Source: Candidatus Brevibacterium intestinigallinarum
GTDB lineage: Bacteria > Actinomycetota > Actinomycetes > Actinomycetales > Brevibacteriaceae
NCBI GenBank assembly: GCA_019117325.1
Contig: DWZY01000082.1
Location: forward strand, 1-7,014
Direction of reading: 5' to 3'
DNA: 7,014 bases
Each line of letters starts with the position of its first letter. Positions within the stretch are counted from its first letter, which is position 1. Made by a program: the position numbers and the translations under genes. Shown piece after piece: positions 6,035-7,014 of this stretch. The notes beneath the pieces are model-generated. The model saw only the letters and a list, made by a program, of their open reading frames with translations. It had not been told where the DNA came from and did no database searches.

Positions 6035-6068
6035 GGCGCCCCGGACGGCACCAGCCGACCGGGGCGCC
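6035..6068 (+). terminator. Strong intergenic hairpin without T-tract between ATPase and regulator genes
   Basis: GGCGCCCCGG (6035-6044) pairs perfectly with CCGGGGCGCC (6059-6068). After one A/A mismatch the stem continues with CGGC/GCCG and closes on an ACCA loop, giving a near-continuous 14-bp GC-rich hairpin. No run of T follows, so it is not a classical intrinsic terminator. It could be a U-less actinobacterial terminator, an attenuator, or an mRNA processing/stability element lowering or separating expression of the regulator gene. Confidence 0.55.
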
Positions 6069-6079
6069 GCATGCCGACG

Positions 6080-6087
6080 AGGAGGGG
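6080..6087 (+). promoter_or_regulatory. Ribosome binding site AGGAGGGG that decides the regulator start
   Basis: AGGAGGGG is 7 nt upstream of GTG 6095. The longer reading from ATG 6071 would place this motif inside the coding region. That ATG begins only 3 nt after the base of the 6035-6068 hairpin and has no Shine-Dalgarno sequence of its own. Confidence 0.7.
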
Positions 6088-6094
6088 AAGTCCC

Positions 6095-6808
6095 GTGTCC
6101 CGCATGCTGCCGATCACCGACGTGGCCCACTCCGAGGAGCTCTGCGTCACGCGCGTGCAGCTGTTCCAGGGGCTCACGCTCGAGCAGCAGCGCGAGGTGG
6201 CGGGGGTCGCCCGCCCCACCCTGCTCGACCGCGCGGAGCGCGTGTACTCCGCCGGGGACGACATGTCGCAGCTGATGGTCGTGCACACCGGTCGGGTGAA
6301 GATCTCCCGGGTGAGTCCGGAGGGGCACGAGCAGATCATCCGCGTGCTGGGCTCCGGGGATTTCATCGGGGAGTCCGCGTTCATCAGCGGCGACCGGCCT
6401 GATCACGAGGCGACAGCGCTGGAGTCCGCCCAGCTGTGCGTATTCGATCACGCCGACCTGGGCCGCCTCGTGGAGCAGCATCCGAGCATCGGACTGCGCA
6501 TGCTCGAGAGCGTGAGCCAGCGCCTGAATGAGACCGAGGCGCGGCTCGCCTCGGTCATCTCGGAGGACGTCACCGCGCGGCTGGCCCGCTACCTCCTGGC
6601 GCTGCCGGTGCGACGACGCACCGGCAGCAGTCCCCAGGTCGTGCTGCCGCTGGCGAAGAAGGACATCTCCTCACTGCTCGACACCACCCCCGAGTCCCTC
6701 AGCCGCCAGCTGCGCCGCCTCAGCGATTCCGGGGTGATCCTGCAGGGCGCGCGCGGCGCGATCACGATCACCGACGTGGACGCGCTCAGCGCGCTGTCGT
6801 CCGAGTGA
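6095..6808 (+). CDS. Crp/Fnr-family transcriptional regulator, FLP-like two-cysteine type
   Basis: From GTG 6095 this is a 237-residue regulator; an in-frame ATG at 6071 would add eight residues. It has an N-terminal cyclic-nucleotide-type beta-roll (about residues 20-130, including GRVKISRVSPEG and GDFIGESAF), a long dimerisation helix (about 130-165) and a C-terminal winged helix-turn-helix. The recognition helix has E200, S203 and R204, the E-x-x-S-R arrangement that FNR uses to read TTGAT. The CRP cAMP-contacting Arg-Ser pair is absent after FIGESAF, arguing against cAMP. Only two cysteines occur, C17 and C115, so the four-cysteine Fe-S site of FNR is missing. A 98-residue spacing between one N-terminal and one beta-roll cysteine recalls FLP of Lactobacillus casei (Cys5/Cys102 disulfide, from memory). 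It probably activates the promoters with operators at 3048-3063 and 3701-3716. No operator precedes its own gene, so control by read-through from the ATPase is possible. Confidence 0.92.
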   Translation: MSRMLPITDVAHSEELCVTRVQLFQGLTLEQQREVAGVARPTLLDRAERVYSAGDDMSQLMVVHTGRVKISRVSPEGHEQIIRVLGSGDFIGESAFISGDRPDHEATALESAQLCVFDHADLGRLVEQHPSIGLRMLESVSQRLNETEARLASVISEDVTARLARYLLALPVRRRTGSSPQVVLPLAKKDISSLLDTTPESLSRQLRRLSDSGVILQGARGAITITDVDALSALSSE

Positions 6809-6900
6809 CCGTGCTGTCCGCAGAGCGAAACCCAGAGCCGACCGAACCCCCGAGCGACCCCGGCCCCCGGGCGAACCGCGACGCGGGCATGAATGATTTC

Positions 6901-6929
6901 GGGCCGCATCCCCGGTGAGGATGCGGCCC
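6901..6929. terminator. Convergent hairpin between the regulator gene and tRNA-Arg
   Basis: GGGCCGCATCC (6901-6911) pairs perfectly with GGATGCGGCCC (6919-6929) around a 7-nt loop. It begins 9 nt past the tRNA 3' end (minus strand) and about 90 nt after the regulator stop (plus strand). It could end transcription from both sides. No T-run follows on either strand, as is common for actinobacterial terminators. The rest of 6809-6938 shows no gene. Confidence 0.65.
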
Positions 6930-6938
6930 GATCTGCGG

Positions 6939-7011
6939 TGCGCCACGAGGGATTCGAACCCCCAACCTTCTGATCCGTAGTCAGATGCTCTATCCGTTGA
7001 GCTAGTGGCGC
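6939..7011 (-). tRNA. tRNA-Arg (anticodon ACG)
   Basis: The minus strand folds as a complete 73-nt cloverleaf. The acceptor stem is GCGCCAC/GTGGCGC, the D-arm is GCTC/GAGC and the anticodon stem is TCTGA/TCAGA. The 7-nt anticodon loop CTACGGA has ACG at positions 34-36, reading Arg CGU (and CGC/CGA after A34-to-inosine editing). The T-arm has the loop TTCGAAT, with one G-T pair in its stem, and the discriminator base is A. CCA is not encoded; the following bases are CCG. Its promoter lies beyond the right edge. I see no repeat of the tRNA 3' end inside the window, so there is no sign of an integrated element. Confidence 0.97.
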
Positions 7012-7014
7012 GCT

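Noticed and set aside
6071..6094. ATG 6071 as the start of the Crp/Fnr regulator.
   Set aside because: It has no Shine-Dalgarno sequence and lies 3 nt after a strong hairpin. AGGAGGGG 7 nt before GTG 6095 fits better. The added residues are Arg/Pro-rich and not family-like.
6095..6808. The regulator as a true oxygen-sensing FNR with a [4Fe-4S] cluster, or as a cAMP-binding CRP.
   Set aside because: It has only two cysteines rather than four, and it lacks the Arg-Ser pair that contacts the cAMP phosphate after the GE motif.
6939..7011. tRNA-Arg as an attachment site of an integrated element.
   Set aside because: No integrase gene and no second copy of the tRNA 3' end are visible in the window.

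Overview
The window is about 70% G+C, uses GTG starts freely, and carries families typical of high-GC Actinobacteria: the integral-membrane alpha/beta-hydrolase with an LTPSLVPR N-terminus, DUF2079 and leaderless promoters. The most likely source is an actinobacterial chromosome, plausibly Micrococcales; the genus cannot be read from the sequence. No mobile element, CRISPR array or phage gene was seen.

Left part, minus strand (1-3008): a two-gene membrane operon. A DUF2079 polytopic membrane protein (1701-3008, leaderless GTG start) is followed after 33 nt by an Abhydrolase_9-type membrane serine hydrolase (start 1667). The hydrolase runs off the left edge within a few residues of its expected C-terminus.

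Middle part, plus strand (3097-6014): diverging from the operon by 88 bp is a class I SAM-dependent methyltransferase (3097-3705). It is followed by a small CPSC heavy-metal-associated (HMA) metallochaperone (3812-4048) and a P1B-type metal-transporting ATPase (4080-6014). The ATPase has no HMA domain of its own and carries an unusual CPG motif in the metal-site helix. After a strong hairpin (6035-6068) comes a Crp/Fnr-family regulator (start most likely GTG 6095, end 6808). A hairpin without a T-tract (6901-6929) then separates the regulator from a convergent tRNA-Arg(ACG) gene (6939-7011, minus).

The main discovery is a local regulatory circuit. Two nearly identical FNR-type palindromes (CTTGAT-N4-GTCAAG) lie at 3048-3063 and 3701-3716. 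Each is followed, after exactly the same spacing, by a TAnnnT -10 hexamer (3085-3090 and 3738-3743). With the start point 7 nt past the last base of the hexamer, both operators are centred at -41.5, the classic FNR/CRP class II activation position. One promoter drives the methyltransferase as a leaderless mRNA; the other drives the metallochaperone/ATPase genes. The Crp/Fnr protein encoded at the end of the cluster has the E-x-x-S-R recognition helix expected for TTGAT half-sites. It has only two cysteines (C17 and C115), so it is not a [4Fe-4S] FNR and resembles two-cysteine FLP-type redox regulators. The inferred picture is a redox- or metal-responsive regulator activating a metal export module and a methyltransferase, and possibly its own gene by read-through.
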